Below, piece after piece: positions 1 to 8,331 of a stretch of 64,000 nucleotides of DNA. Position 1 is the first letter of the stretch, and every line of letters begins with the position of its first letter. Position numbers and translations under genes: made by a program. Under the pieces are notes generated by a model that saw only the letters and a list, made by a program, of their open reading frames with translations, ran no database searches and was not told the origin of the DNA. The DNA is from Herbinix sp. (lineage in GTDB: Bacteria; Bacillota; Clostridia; Lachnospirales; Lachnospiraceae), in assembly GCA_029256105.1 (NCBI GenBank), contig JAQSYO010000009.1:62001-126000 (forward strand). Reading direction: 5' to 3'.

Positions 1-1175
1 CTGATGGTGGGACGACGTTTGGAACCGGTGAGATTAATGCGATACTTGACCGCGGGGATGCGCAGATGACCGAAGAGCAGCTGAGAGCGGTTCATTTGAA
101 GCCCTATGAAACTTTAGTTAAATCAGGAGTTAAGATTGTCATGGCTTCCTTCAGTTCCTACAAAGGTACGAAAATGCATGAGAATAAGTACCTTATTACG
201 GATGTATTGAAGAGTGAATTAGGCTTTGAAGGGTTCGTAGTATCTGATTGGGAAGCGATGAATGCCTTAAGTGGCAATTCCTTTCAAGAAGATATTGCAC
301 TAGCCATCAATGCCGGAGTAGATATGCTGATGGAGCCGAATAATTATAAGGATGCCATCAACGCAATCGTGAATAATGTCAATGATGGTATTATTTCGAA
401 AGAAAGAATTGATGATGCAGTTAGTAGGATATTAACCGTGAAGTTTGATATGGGTCTGTTTGAAGATCCCTATATGGAAAATACGAAACAGGAAGTCACT
501 GAATTGGGCAGTGAAGGTTACCGTGAGCTGGCCAAACAGTTAGTATCGAAATCGATGGTATTATTAAAAAATGAAAATAAGCTTCTGCCTCTGAAGAAAA
601 ATCAGAAGATATTCGTAACCGGACCGGCGATGAATGACATGGGACTTCAATGTGGTGGTTGGGGATTATCCTGGCAAGGGCAAATGGATGATGCTGGTGG
701 TAAGATAACTGAAGGTACCACAATTTTAGAAGGAATTCAAGAATATGCGGCTACTAATGGAATTGAAATAATAACCGATGAGAGCAGAGCATCTGAAGCA
801 GACATCGTTCTAATGGCAGTCGGTGAAGTTCCGTATGCAGAATTTGAGGGTGATACAACCGATCTTTCCATCACCGGTGCAAAAGCACATCCAGAGAACG
901 GTAGTACTATGGAGTTTGTTAACAGTTTGAATAAGCCGATAGTAACTTTATTAGTCGCAGGAAGAAATGTGTTGATAGAGGACTACATGGATCATTGGGA
1001 CAGTATTGTTATGTGCTATTTGCCTGGAACAGAAGGTGACGGTGTTGCTTCTGTATTATTTGGAGAAAAACCCTTTACGGGAAAGCTTGCTATGCCTTAT
1101 TATAGAAGTGTAGAAGATATTGGTAAGGAAGATGCAAAGCTGCTATATGAGGTGGGTTACGGATTAACCGAATAA
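1..1175 (+). CDS. Glycoside hydrolase family 3 beta-glucosidase/exoglucanase, 5' end cut by window
   Basis: This is the C-terminal part of a GH3 enzyme that releases glucose from the non-reducing end of beta-glucans or oligosaccharides. The frame is open to base 3 upstream of the first ATG at 66, and the upstream codons read as typical GH3 sequence (DGGTTFGTG), so the gene begins outside the window. The nucleophile motif VVSDW is visible, with the Asp at residue 61 counted from the ATG at 66. The second GH3 domain follows, with AVGEVPYAEFEGD, a hydrophobic KPIVTLLVAGR strand and LPGTEGDGVASVLFGE. This layout resembles the barley exo-glucanase/ExoP group. The neighbouring GH2 and GH16 genes suggest beta-1,3- or mixed-linkage glucan use. 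The N-terminus and any signal peptide cannot be judged. Confidence 0.93.
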   Translation, partial: DGGTTFGTGEINAILDRGDAQMTEEQLRAVHLKPYETLVKSGVKIVMASFSSYKGTKMHENKYLITDVLKSELGFEGFVVSDWEAMNALSGNSFQEDIALAINAGVDMLMEPNNYKDAINAIVNNVNDGIISKERIDDAVSRILTVKFDMGLFEDPYMENTKQEVTELGSEGYRELAKQLVSKSMVLLKNENKLLPLKKNQKIFVTGPAMNDMGLQCGGWGLSWQGQMDDAGGKITEGTTILEGIQEYAATNGIEIITDESRASEADIVLMAVGEVPYAEFEGDTTDLSITGAKAHPENGSTMEFVNSLNKPIVTLLVAGRNVLIEDYMDHWDSIVMCYLPGTEGDGVASVLFGEKPFTGKLAMPYYRSVEDIGKEDAKLLYEVGYGLTE

Positions 1176-1259
1176 GAACGAACTTTCATTTCCTTTATCA
1201 AACAAGAGAGAAATTCGTATAATTACTAGATATATGGTTAATATGAAATTATAACCAAT

Positions 1260-1299
1260 ATTATGCCTCGATAGGGTGTAAGCCTTATCGAAGCATAAT
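1260..1299 (+). other. Hairpin between GH3 and uppS-like genes
   Basis: The arms ATTATGC-c-TCGATA (1260-1273) and TATCGA-a-GCATAAT (1286-1299) form a 14-base-pair stem with one mismatch and a 12-base loop. No T-run follows, so it is not a standard intrinsic terminator. It lies 33 bases before the next gene and could be a processing or regulatory structure. Confidence 0.5.
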
Positions 1300-1331
1300 A
1301 ATGCTAGTAATTAAGGAAAGGAAGTGCCAAG

Positions 1332-1973
1332 TTGAGAATACCGGAACATATTGGAATTATACCGGATGGAAACAGAAGATGGGCCAAAATCAGGGGACTA
1401 GGTCCCGAAAAAGGATATGCCCATGGCTTACATCCGGGTTTGGATTTACTTCGACAGGCGAAGGCTTGTGGAATAAAAGAGATTACGTATTATGGTTTTA
1501 CGGTCGATAATTGTAAAAGACCAATTGTCCAACAAAAAGCCTTTCAACAAGCATGTGTTGAGGCAATCCATTTAATCGCATCAGAAGGAGCTTCTTTGCT
1601 GGTGGTCGGGAATACAGAGTCCGATTGCTTTCCCAAGGAGCTTTTGCCATATACAAAAAGAACGGATATAAATGGTGGAGGCATAAAAGTTAATTTTCTT
1701 GTAAATTATGGATGGGAATGGGACTTGTCCAATCTTCCTGTTTCTAAGGGGAAAGATAAGTCAATTCTCAAGAAGCTTCACTCCAATGATATTTCCAGAA
1801 TTGATTTGATTATCCGATGGGGTAATATGCGAAGATTATCCGGATTTCTACCTCTTCAATCGGTTTATTCAGACTTTTTTGTGGTGGAGGATATGTGGCC
1901 TGACTATCGACCGGAGCATTTACAACAAGCCTTGGGTTGGTATAATGCACAGGATGTTACCTTAGGCGGATAA
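1332..1973 (+). CDS. Divergent cis-prenyltransferase (undecaprenyl diphosphate synthase-like)
   Basis: The protein (213 aa) matches the UppS family, which condenses isopentenyl diphosphate into Z-polyprenyl diphosphates at the membrane. The N-terminal catalytic block is IGIIPDGNRRWAK (family: MDGNGRWAK) with the key Asp, Asn and Arg kept. The C-terminal substrate block is DLIIRWGNMRRLSGF...YSDFF...MWPDY, corresponding to DLxIRTGGExRxSNF and LWPDF in canonical enzymes. The middle FSxENW motif is altered to FTVDNC, and the protein is shorter than the usual 240-250 aa. I use the TTG at 1332 as start because AAGGAAAGGAAG lies 7 bases upstream. The gene sits among glycosidase genes rather than with cdsA or dxr, so it is probably a specialised paralogue and not the essential cell-wall enzyme. 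The substrate and chain length are unknown. Confidence 0.8.
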   Translation: MRIPEHIGIIPDGNRRWAKIRGLGPEKGYAHGLHPGLDLLRQAKACGIKEITYYGFTVDNCKRPIVQQKAFQQACVEAIHLIASEGASLLVVGNTESDCFPKELLPYTKRTDINGGGIKVNFLVNYGWEWDLSNLPVSKGKDKSILKKLHSNDISRIDLIIRWGNMRRLSGFLPLQSVYSDFFVVEDMWPDYRPEHLQQALGWYNAQDVTLGG

Positions 1974-2195
1974 TAAGGGATATTATAAAGTTAGCCTTCA
2001 TACACTTGATAAAGGATACACAGCTGCTTCGTGTAAAGAAAGAACTTCACACGGGTAGAACCCTAAAATGAGCACAGAGGGTGCTCATCCCAAGCTTCTT
2101 TCGGTTATTGAGATGCCGCATAGCAGTATTCTATAGGGCTAAAGTTAGAAATTGTGTTGATGATGAAAAGTCTAACATATCCTGGAGGTAATTCG
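1974..2195 (+). other. 222-base intergenic region with several hairpins, possible structured leader of the GH2 gene
   Basis: Between the uppS-like and GH2 genes there are at least three potential hairpins: CGTGT...ACACG (about 2034-2060), GGGT-aga-ACCC (about 2059-2069) and a perfect 8-base-pair stem ATGAGCAC-AGAGG-GTGCTCAT (about 2067-2088). A GC-rich stretch around 2112-2140 follows. I could not match it to the conserved cores of riboswitch classes I know (c-di-GMP, T-box, ZTP, THF, glmS). It may be a regulatory leader, or the first part may be an ordinary spacer. Confidence 0.35.
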
Positions 2196-3989
2196 ATGAA
2201 AATAAAAGATGCTATTCGAACCTTATTATTCAAAGGAAAATTACAAAATAATAATCAATTATATACCATATGGGGAGAGAAATTAGATCCTGAGCATGTA
2301 TTAGAAGAATATCCAAGACCTCAGCTGATCAGAGATAACTTTACCATTTTAAATGGATATTGGAAGTATTGTATCACGAAGGAGCTTACTATGCCGGCTC
2401 ACTTTGACGGAGAAATTCTAGTTCCCTTCTCACCGGAAAGTGTATTATCCGGAGTAAATCGGCAGTTAAAGCCGGGCGAGATATTATGGTATGAAAGAAG
2501 CTTAACGATTAATAAAAAACAGAGAGACAAACATTGCATCTTACATTTTGGGGCAGTAGACCAAAGGTGTGAGGTTTTTATCAATCATAAGAAGGTTGGC
2601 GGACATTCCGGAGGCTACCTTCCGTTTTCCGTTGACATAACAAAGAAATTAAAAGATGGAACCAATCTTCTATCCTTAAAGGTGGCGGATGATAGCGAAA
2701 CCTCCTATCATAGCCGAGGGAAACAGAAATTAGCCAGAGGCGGGATGTTCTATACCGCACAAAGCGGTATCTGGCAGACGGTATGGATGGAATGGGTTCC
2801 GGACTTATACATAAATTTACTTAAAATAACCCCCAAAATAGAGGATAGTGCTATCCTGATTGAAATCAATTTAAATAATAATTTTAATTCGGAGAAAGTA
2901 GAAGATCCATTATTTCAAATTTACATTTACGAGGAAGAAAAATTAATTCAATCGATGGACAGCCGTATACCGGTTATGACAGTTCCATTAAAGAATTTCA
3001 AGTATTGGAGTCCTGAAAATCCATTTCTGTATACGATGATCCTAACTGTTGGTAAAGACCGGGTGAAAAGTTATTTTGCCATGCGTAAAATCGAGATAAA
3101 GAAAGATAAGAACAATATCGCACGTATTTATCTAAATAATGAGCCATATTTTCAAAATGGACTTTTGGATCAAGGCTATTGGCCAGATGGACTATATACA
3201 GCACCGAGTGATGAAGCAATGATTTTTGATATTCAAAAGGCGAAGGAATTAGGATTTAATATGCTACGAAAGCATATTAAAATTGAACCACTACGGTGGT
3301 ATTATCATTGTGATCGAATGGGAATGCTTGTCTGGCAGGACATAGTAAACGGTGGAGAGGACTATAACACACTTTTCGTTGGGTACCTACCAACCTTATT
3401 TCCGAAGCTTGCAGCTCATATCAAGGATAAACATTACTACTTGTTTGGGAGAAGGAATGAAGCAGGAAGGCAGGAGTGGAGTGTAGAGTGTAGAGAGACG
3501 GTAAAGCATTTATATAACAGCCCTTCGATCGTGGTCTGGGTTCCTTTTAATGAGGGATGGGGTCAATTTGATGCAGTAAAGGCCTATGAACTTATTAAGG
3601 AAATTGATTCAACGAGGTTAATTGATCATGCCAGTGGTTGGTTCGATCAAGGAATTGGTGATTTTGAAAGTATTCACAATTATTTTCATCCTTTGCAATC
3701 ATCCTATAAAAAAAGACCGATCATTTTTTCGGAATTTGGCGGCTATGCTTGTTATATCGCGGAGCATTCTTATTCCTGGCAGGTTTATGGCTATCGAATC
3801 TATTTAACAAAGGAGGATTTTGATGAAGCTTATCAAAAGTTATATCGGAAAGAGATTGAGAAGCTGAAAATCAGCGGATTATCTGCAGTGGTATACACAC
3901 AGCTCACCGATGTTGAGGATGAAGTGAATGGACTGCTTACTTATGATAGAAAGGTATGTAAGGTAAATACGATAAACATATCACATTAA
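2196..3989 (+). CDS. Glycoside hydrolase family 2 protein (beta-galactosidase/glucuronidase-like)
   Basis: The 597-aa protein has GH2 architecture: an N-terminal sugar-binding jelly-roll (LNGYWKYCI, then FGAVDQRCEVFINHKKVGGHSGGY), an immunoglobulin-like domain and a TIM barrel. The acid/base motif WVPFNEGWGQF and the nucleophile motif FSEFGGYACY are both present, so the enzyme is likely active. The start at 2196 is chosen because GGAGG (2184-2188) lies 7 bases upstream; an in-frame GTG at 2154 has no such site. There is no signal peptide, so it probably acts in the cytoplasm on imported oligosaccharides. The HxGGY and truncated C-terminus are typical of the short clostridial GH2 group, whose substrates vary widely. 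Exact specificity cannot be read from the sequence. Confidence 0.9.
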   Translation: MKIKDAIRTLLFKGKLQNNNQLYTIWGEKLDPEHVLEEYPRPQLIRDNFTILNGYWKYCITKELTMPAHFDGEILVPFSPESVLSGVNRQLKPGEILWYERSLTINKKQRDKHCILHFGAVDQRCEVFINHKKVGGHSGGYLPFSVDITKKLKDGTNLLSLKVADDSETSYHSRGKQKLARGGMFYTAQSGIWQTVWMEWVPDLYINLLKITPKIEDSAILIEINLNNNFNSEKVEDPLFQIYIYEEEKLIQSMDSRIPVMTVPLKNFKYWSPENPFLYTMILTVGKDRVKSYFAMRKIEIKKDKNNIARIYLNNEPYFQNGLLDQGYWPDGLYTAPSDEAMIFDIQKAKELGFNMLRKHIKIEPLRWYYHCDRMGMLVWQDIVNGGEDYNTLFVGYLPTLFPKLAAHIKDKHYYLFGRRNEAGRQEWSVECRETVKHLYNSPSIVVWVPFNEGWGQFDAVKAYELIKEIDSTRLIDHASGWFDQGIGDFESIHNYFHPLQSSYKKRPIIFSEFGGYACYIAEHSYSWQVYGYRIYLTKEDFDEAYQKLYRKEIEKLKISGLSAVVYTQLTDVEDEVNGLLTYDRKVCKVNTINISH

Positions 3990-4093
3990 CCTTAAATAAT
4001 ATATCATTTAAGGATTACTATAATTTCAATTCATATTGATATAAGAATTCATAAAGATATATGCTCACACGTTTATAATGGAGGAATAGGTAT

Positions 4094-4843
4094 ATGAAGG
4101 AATTAAAGCAAGGTTATCAGCTGGTTTGGAGCGATGAGTTTGATTATGAAGGAACACCGGACCCACAGAAATGGAGTTATGATTTAGGCAATCATCAATG
4201 GGCTAACAGAGAATTGCAAGCCTATACAAATCGTGAGTCCAATGTATATGTAAAAGACGGAAAACTTACGATAAAAGCTGTAAAGGAAAGAGATGGAGAA
4301 AGAGAATATACTTCTACCAGACTGATTACTTATGGATGTCAATCCTGGCAATACGGCCTCTTTGAATTCCGTGTCAAACTTCCCAAAGGGAAAGGTTCCT
4401 GGCCTGCGGTTTGGATGTTATCAGATGCAATTAAAATGGGAACTCCTTGGCCAAAGTGCGGCGAAATCGATATTATTGAACATACCGGTAGAAAGGAAAA
4501 CGAACTGTTTTTTAGCCTTCATTCCGATAAACATAACCATACGCGAAGTGATACACAAAAGTATACCGTATTTAAAGACTACCAGACGGTATGTGAGGAA
4601 TTTCATGATTATCATATGGAGTGGACACCGGAGTATATCGAATTCTTTGTTGATGGACGAAGTGCTTGTCGTTTTCATAAATCTGAGGATTTGGAGGATC
4701 AGTCAGAGGCGTCCTGGCCCTTTGATCAACCGTTTTATCTGATATTTAATATAGCTGTTGGCGGAACCATGGGTGGAGAGGTTGAAGACTCCGCACTTCC
4801 GTTTATTATGGAAGTGGAACATGTTAGAGTATACCAAAAATAG
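4094..4843 (+). CDS. Glycoside hydrolase family 16 endo-beta-glucanase (laminarinase/lichenase type)
   Basis: The protein (249 aa) is a single GH16 beta-jelly-roll. The catalytic motif GEIDIIEH gives nucleophile E124, D126 and acid/base E129, in the form with one extra residue typical of laminarinase-type enzymes. Other family marks are LVWSDEFDYEG near the N-terminus, the W-rich GSWPAVWML at 101-109 and the C-terminal MEVEHVRVYQ. GGAGG about 10 bases before the ATG supports the start. There is no signal peptide or carbohydrate-binding module, which is unusual for an endoglucanase and suggests cytoplasmic cleavage of imported gluco-oligosaccharides or non-classical release. With the GH3 and GH2 genes it forms a beta-glucan degradation set. 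Confidence 0.93.
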   Translation: MKELKQGYQLVWSDEFDYEGTPDPQKWSYDLGNHQWANRELQAYTNRESNVYVKDGKLTIKAVKERDGEREYTSTRLITYGCQSWQYGLFEFRVKLPKGKGSWPAVWMLSDAIKMGTPWPKCGEIDIIEHTGRKENELFFSLHSDKHNHTRSDTQKYTVFKDYQTVCEEFHDYHMEWTPEYIEFFVDGRSACRFHKSEDLEDQSEASWPFDQPFYLIFNIAVGGTMGGEVEDSALPFIMEVEHVRVYQK

Positions 4844-4994
4844 GAAAGGTTAAGGCTGTAATAATCCATAATCCTACTTCACTTCTGCTACCATAACAAG
4901 AGAGGGTGGTTTTGTAGGTGATTGCATAATAAGATAGAAATATAAAGAAAAAATAAGAATATATTATATTAATTATTAATTCGGAGTATTAGGA

Positions 4995-6359
4995 ATGGAT
5001 TATTACGATGAATCTAATATAAAACTTAGAATAAACAATCAAATAGCGGAACCGGGAGAAAGATATGTAAATACGAATGATATTACGTTAGAGCCCGGAT
5101 ATAGAATTGAAGCTTTTGCAGAGGGGTTAAACTTTCCCATTAATATAGTTTTTACTGAAAATGGGGATATGTTGATTGCTGAGTCGGGTTATTTGACTGG
5201 GAACGCGCGAATATTGCTATTAAGCAATGGTCAGTATGAGACTGTAGCGGAGGGGTTCAATTTACCCTTAACAGGAGTTAACTATCTGAGAGGGAACCTC
5301 TATGTATCCCATAGAGGTTTTGTTACAGAAATTGGTCCGAATGGTAGCAGACGGGACATTATAACCGGATTACCCAGCAATGGGGATTTTAGCAATAATA
5401 AAGTGGAATTTGGCCCCGATGGGAAAATGTATTTCGGTCAAGGGTCAGTTACAAATTCCGGAGTTGTTGGAACCGACAATCAATGGGTCCATAACTTTCC
5501 CTTGCTGAATGATTACCCTGGAGCATATATTATGCTAAATGGTCAAAACTTTGAGACAAATAATATGTTACTGGAACAGGGCATCAGTGAACGAGCGCTT
5601 ACCGGAGCATTTTCCCCTTATGGAGTGCCGAATATTCCCTTTGAAATAAGAAAGGGGGTTGTTAAGGCTACCGGAAGTATCTTAAGAGCTAATCTCAATG
5701 GTACGGACCTGGAGCTTTTTGCTTGGGGACTACGAAATGCAATTCGATTGAAATTTGATGAAATAGGGCATTTGTTTGCAGCAAACCAAGGTTATGATGA
5801 GAGAGGCAGTAGGCCGATTGCAAATGCTCCTGATGAAATCTACCTTGTTACACAGGGTCTTTGGTATGGATGGCCGGATTTTTCTGCTGGAGAACCGGTT
5901 ACCTCTACACGTTTTACACCGGAGGGAGGGAGACCTTTAGAATTCTTATTAACGAACTATCCGAATATCCCACCAAATCCTTTTACCAAGTTTCCTCCGA
6001 ATGCAACGATTATGGGATTTGATATTAATTATGACACGCAATTTGGTCCGGAAGGTGATTTTTATGTTGCTGAGTTCGGTAGTGTATGGCCAAGTCTTAA
6101 TCTAATTACACCGAATCCAAGCATAGGACATAGAATCTCGAAAGTTAATATATATACCGGTGGAAATACAACCTTTGCAATGAACAAATCTGGTTTTCCC
6201 GCAAGCTTCACACAGGAAGGCGGTTTTGGATGGCTTACAGATGTGGTATTTGGACCTGATCATGCAATGTATGTCGTAGATTATAGTACAAATCCCCGAG
6301 GAAATTTACTTGATTTTCTGCCAAATACCGGAGTTATCTGGAGGATAACAAAGGTGTAA
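4995..6359 (+). CDS. Glucose/sorbosone dehydrogenase-like beta-propeller protein
   Basis: The 454-aa protein resembles the PQQ glucose/sorbosone dehydrogenase (GSDH) and NHL-repeat superfamily. Repeated blades carry GPDGKMYFGQGS, FAWGLRNAIRLKFDEIGHLFAANQGYDERGSRP, DEIYLVTQGLWYGWPDF and FGPDHAMYVVDY. The line FAWGLRNxxxLxFD is characteristic of soluble-GDH-like propellers. GGAG lies 8 bases before the ATG. There is no signal peptide, although characterised PQQ dehydrogenases act outside the cytoplasm, and no PQQ synthesis gene is seen here. It may be a sugar-binding or lactonase-like propeller rather than a quinoprotein. The neighbouring glycosidases point to sugar metabolism, but the activity is not established. 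Confidence 0.75.
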   Translation: MDYYDESNIKLRINNQIAEPGERYVNTNDITLEPGYRIEAFAEGLNFPINIVFTENGDMLIAESGYLTGNARILLLSNGQYETVAEGFNLPLTGVNYLRGNLYVSHRGFVTEIGPNGSRRDIITGLPSNGDFSNNKVEFGPDGKMYFGQGSVTNSGVVGTDNQWVHNFPLLNDYPGAYIMLNGQNFETNNMLLEQGISERALTGAFSPYGVPNIPFEIRKGVVKATGSILRANLNGTDLELFAWGLRNAIRLKFDEIGHLFAANQGYDERGSRPIANAPDEIYLVTQGLWYGWPDFSAGEPVTSTRFTPEGGRPLEFLLTNYPNIPPNPFTKFPPNATIMGFDINYDTQFGPEGDFYVAEFGSVWPSLNLITPNPSIGHRISKVNIYTGGNTTFAMNKSGFPASFTQEGGFGWLTDVVFGPDHAMYVVDYSTNPRGNLLDFLPNTGVIWRITKV

Positions 6360-6413
6360 TGGATATAACCGGCAATATAAGTCCAAATAAAACAAGCGAA
6401 TGAAAGGTAAACT

Positions 6414-8036
6414 ATGCACGAAATTTTAATTGAAAATTTAGATAAAATAATTGAGCAAAAGAAAGAATCCTACCAAGAGGATATTATGAAATTTAAAGAA
6501 ATTGGGCATCAGTTTCTTAATGGAGAAATTACCAGTGCCCAATTCAAAGCCACTTCGGGTGGTATGGGAGTTTATGCACAACGAGGCGGCAAAGAATTTA
6601 TGATTCGCTTACGTATATTATCCGGTGTTTTGGACCTAGAAACCCTAAAATTGGTTAAGGATTTCACGAGAGAATATTCTCTGCAATTTGTTCATTTAAC
6701 GACAAGGCAAACCATACAATTACACAACCTGCAGTTTGATGATATCATCCATATAATGGAGAAAAGTCAGGAACACAATCTTTTCACCAAGGGTGGGGGT
6801 GGCAATTTTCCCCGTAATATATCATTATCACCGTTGTCCGGAGTTGAAAAAGAAGAGGCATTTGATGTAACACCCTATGCTATTTTGATAAATAAATATT
6901 TTCTTTCAAGAATGAATACTTACCGACTTCCGAGAAAGTTTAAAGTAGCGTTCTCTAATAATTTTGAGGATACGGCGAATGCAACAATTGCTGATCTTGG
7001 ATTTTTGGCTGTAACGGAAGAAGGTCGTAATTATTTTCGTGGATACCTCGGTGGCGGTCTGGGAGCGAATGCAAATATCGCGGTTCCCTTTGGTGATAGG
7101 ATTAAGTCGGAAGAAGTTTTATATCATGTAGAAGCAGCCCTTAGCTTATTTGTAGAGGAAGGGGACTTCGAAAATAAAGGTAAGGCTCGGATGCGTTATA
7201 TCTTGAGGAGAATGGGACAAGAAGATTTCCTGCAATGCTATCGGGAACACCTAGATAGAGTAAAAAAGGAAATGAAGCTGGATTTTGCGATAACAGAGGA
7301 GCTGGAAGCAGAAAAGGATAAGAAATTTACTAAAACATCTTCTGAAATTATAACAGAACCTATAAGGCTATCGTCATCCTGTGTGATTGAGCAAAAGCAA
7401 GATGGGTTTTATACCGTTGTCATACATCCACAAGGTGGTATGCTGAGGACCGAAGATTATAATAATATCGTAACCTTTTTAGAACAAGTACCAAAAGCAA
7501 GGGTACGATTAAGTATGGAAGAGAGTATGTACATTCGCAATTTGACAGAAGTTCAAGTACAGGAGCTAATGGAAATTACGAAGGATCTTCGAAAGACGAC
7601 AAGACTGAGTCGTAGCATCTGTTGTATAGGAGTTCCCATCTGTCAAATCGGTATTCAAGAAAGTCAGCTGCTCTTGATGAATATACTGGATTACTTTGAA
7701 GAACGGGGATTAACGGAGGATGTATTACCTTCTCTTTCGATATCAGGCTGCGTAAATTCCTGTGGAAGACATCAGGTGAATCAGATCGGATTACAGGGAA
7801 AGAAAAAACGAGTAGGAGATGCTACAGAAGATGCTTATACCTTGTTCATCGGTGGGAAGACAAGTGAGGTTAATTCTCAGCTCGCATTAGAGTATGGGGA
7901 TTTGCTGGCGAGTACGATACCAAGCTTTTTATACGAATTAGCAATGCAATTAAAGGAAAAAGGAATAGAGTTTGATGATTACCTGATACGTCATCCTGAG
8001 GAATTTAATACAATCGTAAAGCAATACCAAGTTTAA
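6414..8036 (+). CDS. Nitrite/sulfite reductase, siroheme [4Fe-4S] hemoprotein
   Basis: The 540-aa protein has the two-fold nitrite/sulfite reductase ferredoxin-like layout, with repeats near residues 47-110 (SGGMGVYAQRGGKEFMIR) and 340-400. The siroheme-[4Fe-4S] ligands are C404 and C410 (CIGVPIC) and C446 and C450 (SGCVNSCG). GGNFPRN and RYILRRMGQEDF are further family marks. It probably reduces sulfite to sulfide with ferredoxin electrons, because the same window carries a complete sulfate-to-sulfite pathway but no nitrate reductase; nitrite reduction cannot be excluded. It lies about 9 kb from the sulfate operon and directly after the GSDH-like gene. The small gap of 54 bases shows no clear promoter of its own, and a strong terminator follows. 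Confidence 0.9.
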   Translation: MHEILIENLDKIIEQKKESYQEDIMKFKEIGHQFLNGEITSAQFKATSGGMGVYAQRGGKEFMIRLRILSGVLDLETLKLVKDFTREYSLQFVHLTTRQTIQLHNLQFDDIIHIMEKSQEHNLFTKGGGGNFPRNISLSPLSGVEKEEAFDVTPYAILINKYFLSRMNTYRLPRKFKVAFSNNFEDTANATIADLGFLAVTEEGRNYFRGYLGGGLGANANIAVPFGDRIKSEEVLYHVEAALSLFVEEGDFENKGKARMRYILRRMGQEDFLQCYREHLDRVKKEMKLDFAITEELEAEKDKKFTKTSSEIITEPIRLSSSCVIEQKQDGFYTVVIHPQGGMLRTEDYNNIVTFLEQVPKARVRLSMEESMYIRNLTEVQVQELMEITKDLRKTTRLSRSICCIGVPICQIGIQESQLLLMNILDYFEERGLTEDVLPSLSISGCVNSCGRHQVNQIGLQGKKKRVGDATEDAYTLFIGGKTSEVNSQLALEYGDLLASTIPSFLYELAMQLKEKGIEFDDYLIRHPEEFNTIVKQYQV

Positions 8037-8085
8037 AGAACAACCATCGCAAGAAATTTTCCGATACGGAGTGAAATAGGAAAGA

Positions 8086-8127
8086 GGATACCTTCAAATA
8101 AGAGGATTATTTTGAGGTATCCTTTTT
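8086..8127 (+). terminator. Intrinsic terminator after the sulfite reductase gene
   Basis: The stem GGATACCTTCAAAT / ATTTTGAGGTATCC (8086-8099 with 8109-8122, minor bulges) is followed at once by TTTTT. This is a classic Rho-independent terminator. Confidence 0.9.
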
Positions 8128-8211
8128 CCTGTTAAGGTAGATAGATATTGTCTTTCACTTTTAATGAAGGGGTCGCATCCATCAATTTAGGGAATATACT
8201 TATTTGTCCAA

Positions 8212-8240
8212 TTGACATTCGTATCAACATTATATATATT
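8212..8240 (+). promoter_or_regulatory. Sigma-A-type promoter of the LTA-synthase-like gene
   Basis: TTGACA at 8212-8217 and TATATT at 8235-8240 are separated by 17 bases. The element lies about 92 bases before the ATG at 8332 and just downstream of a terminator. Confidence 0.75.
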
Positions 8241-8331
8241 TGATATGGTGTCATTTGATTGATAAAAATAGAAATGAAGTGCTCACCATTGGCGGGAATT
8301 GGGAATTTGGGAAACAAAGGAGAATTTTGGA

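Noticed and set aside
3622..3807. Small plus-strand ORF inside the GH2 gene
   Set aside because: It is a shadow of the GH2 coding frame with no ribosome site or family signature.
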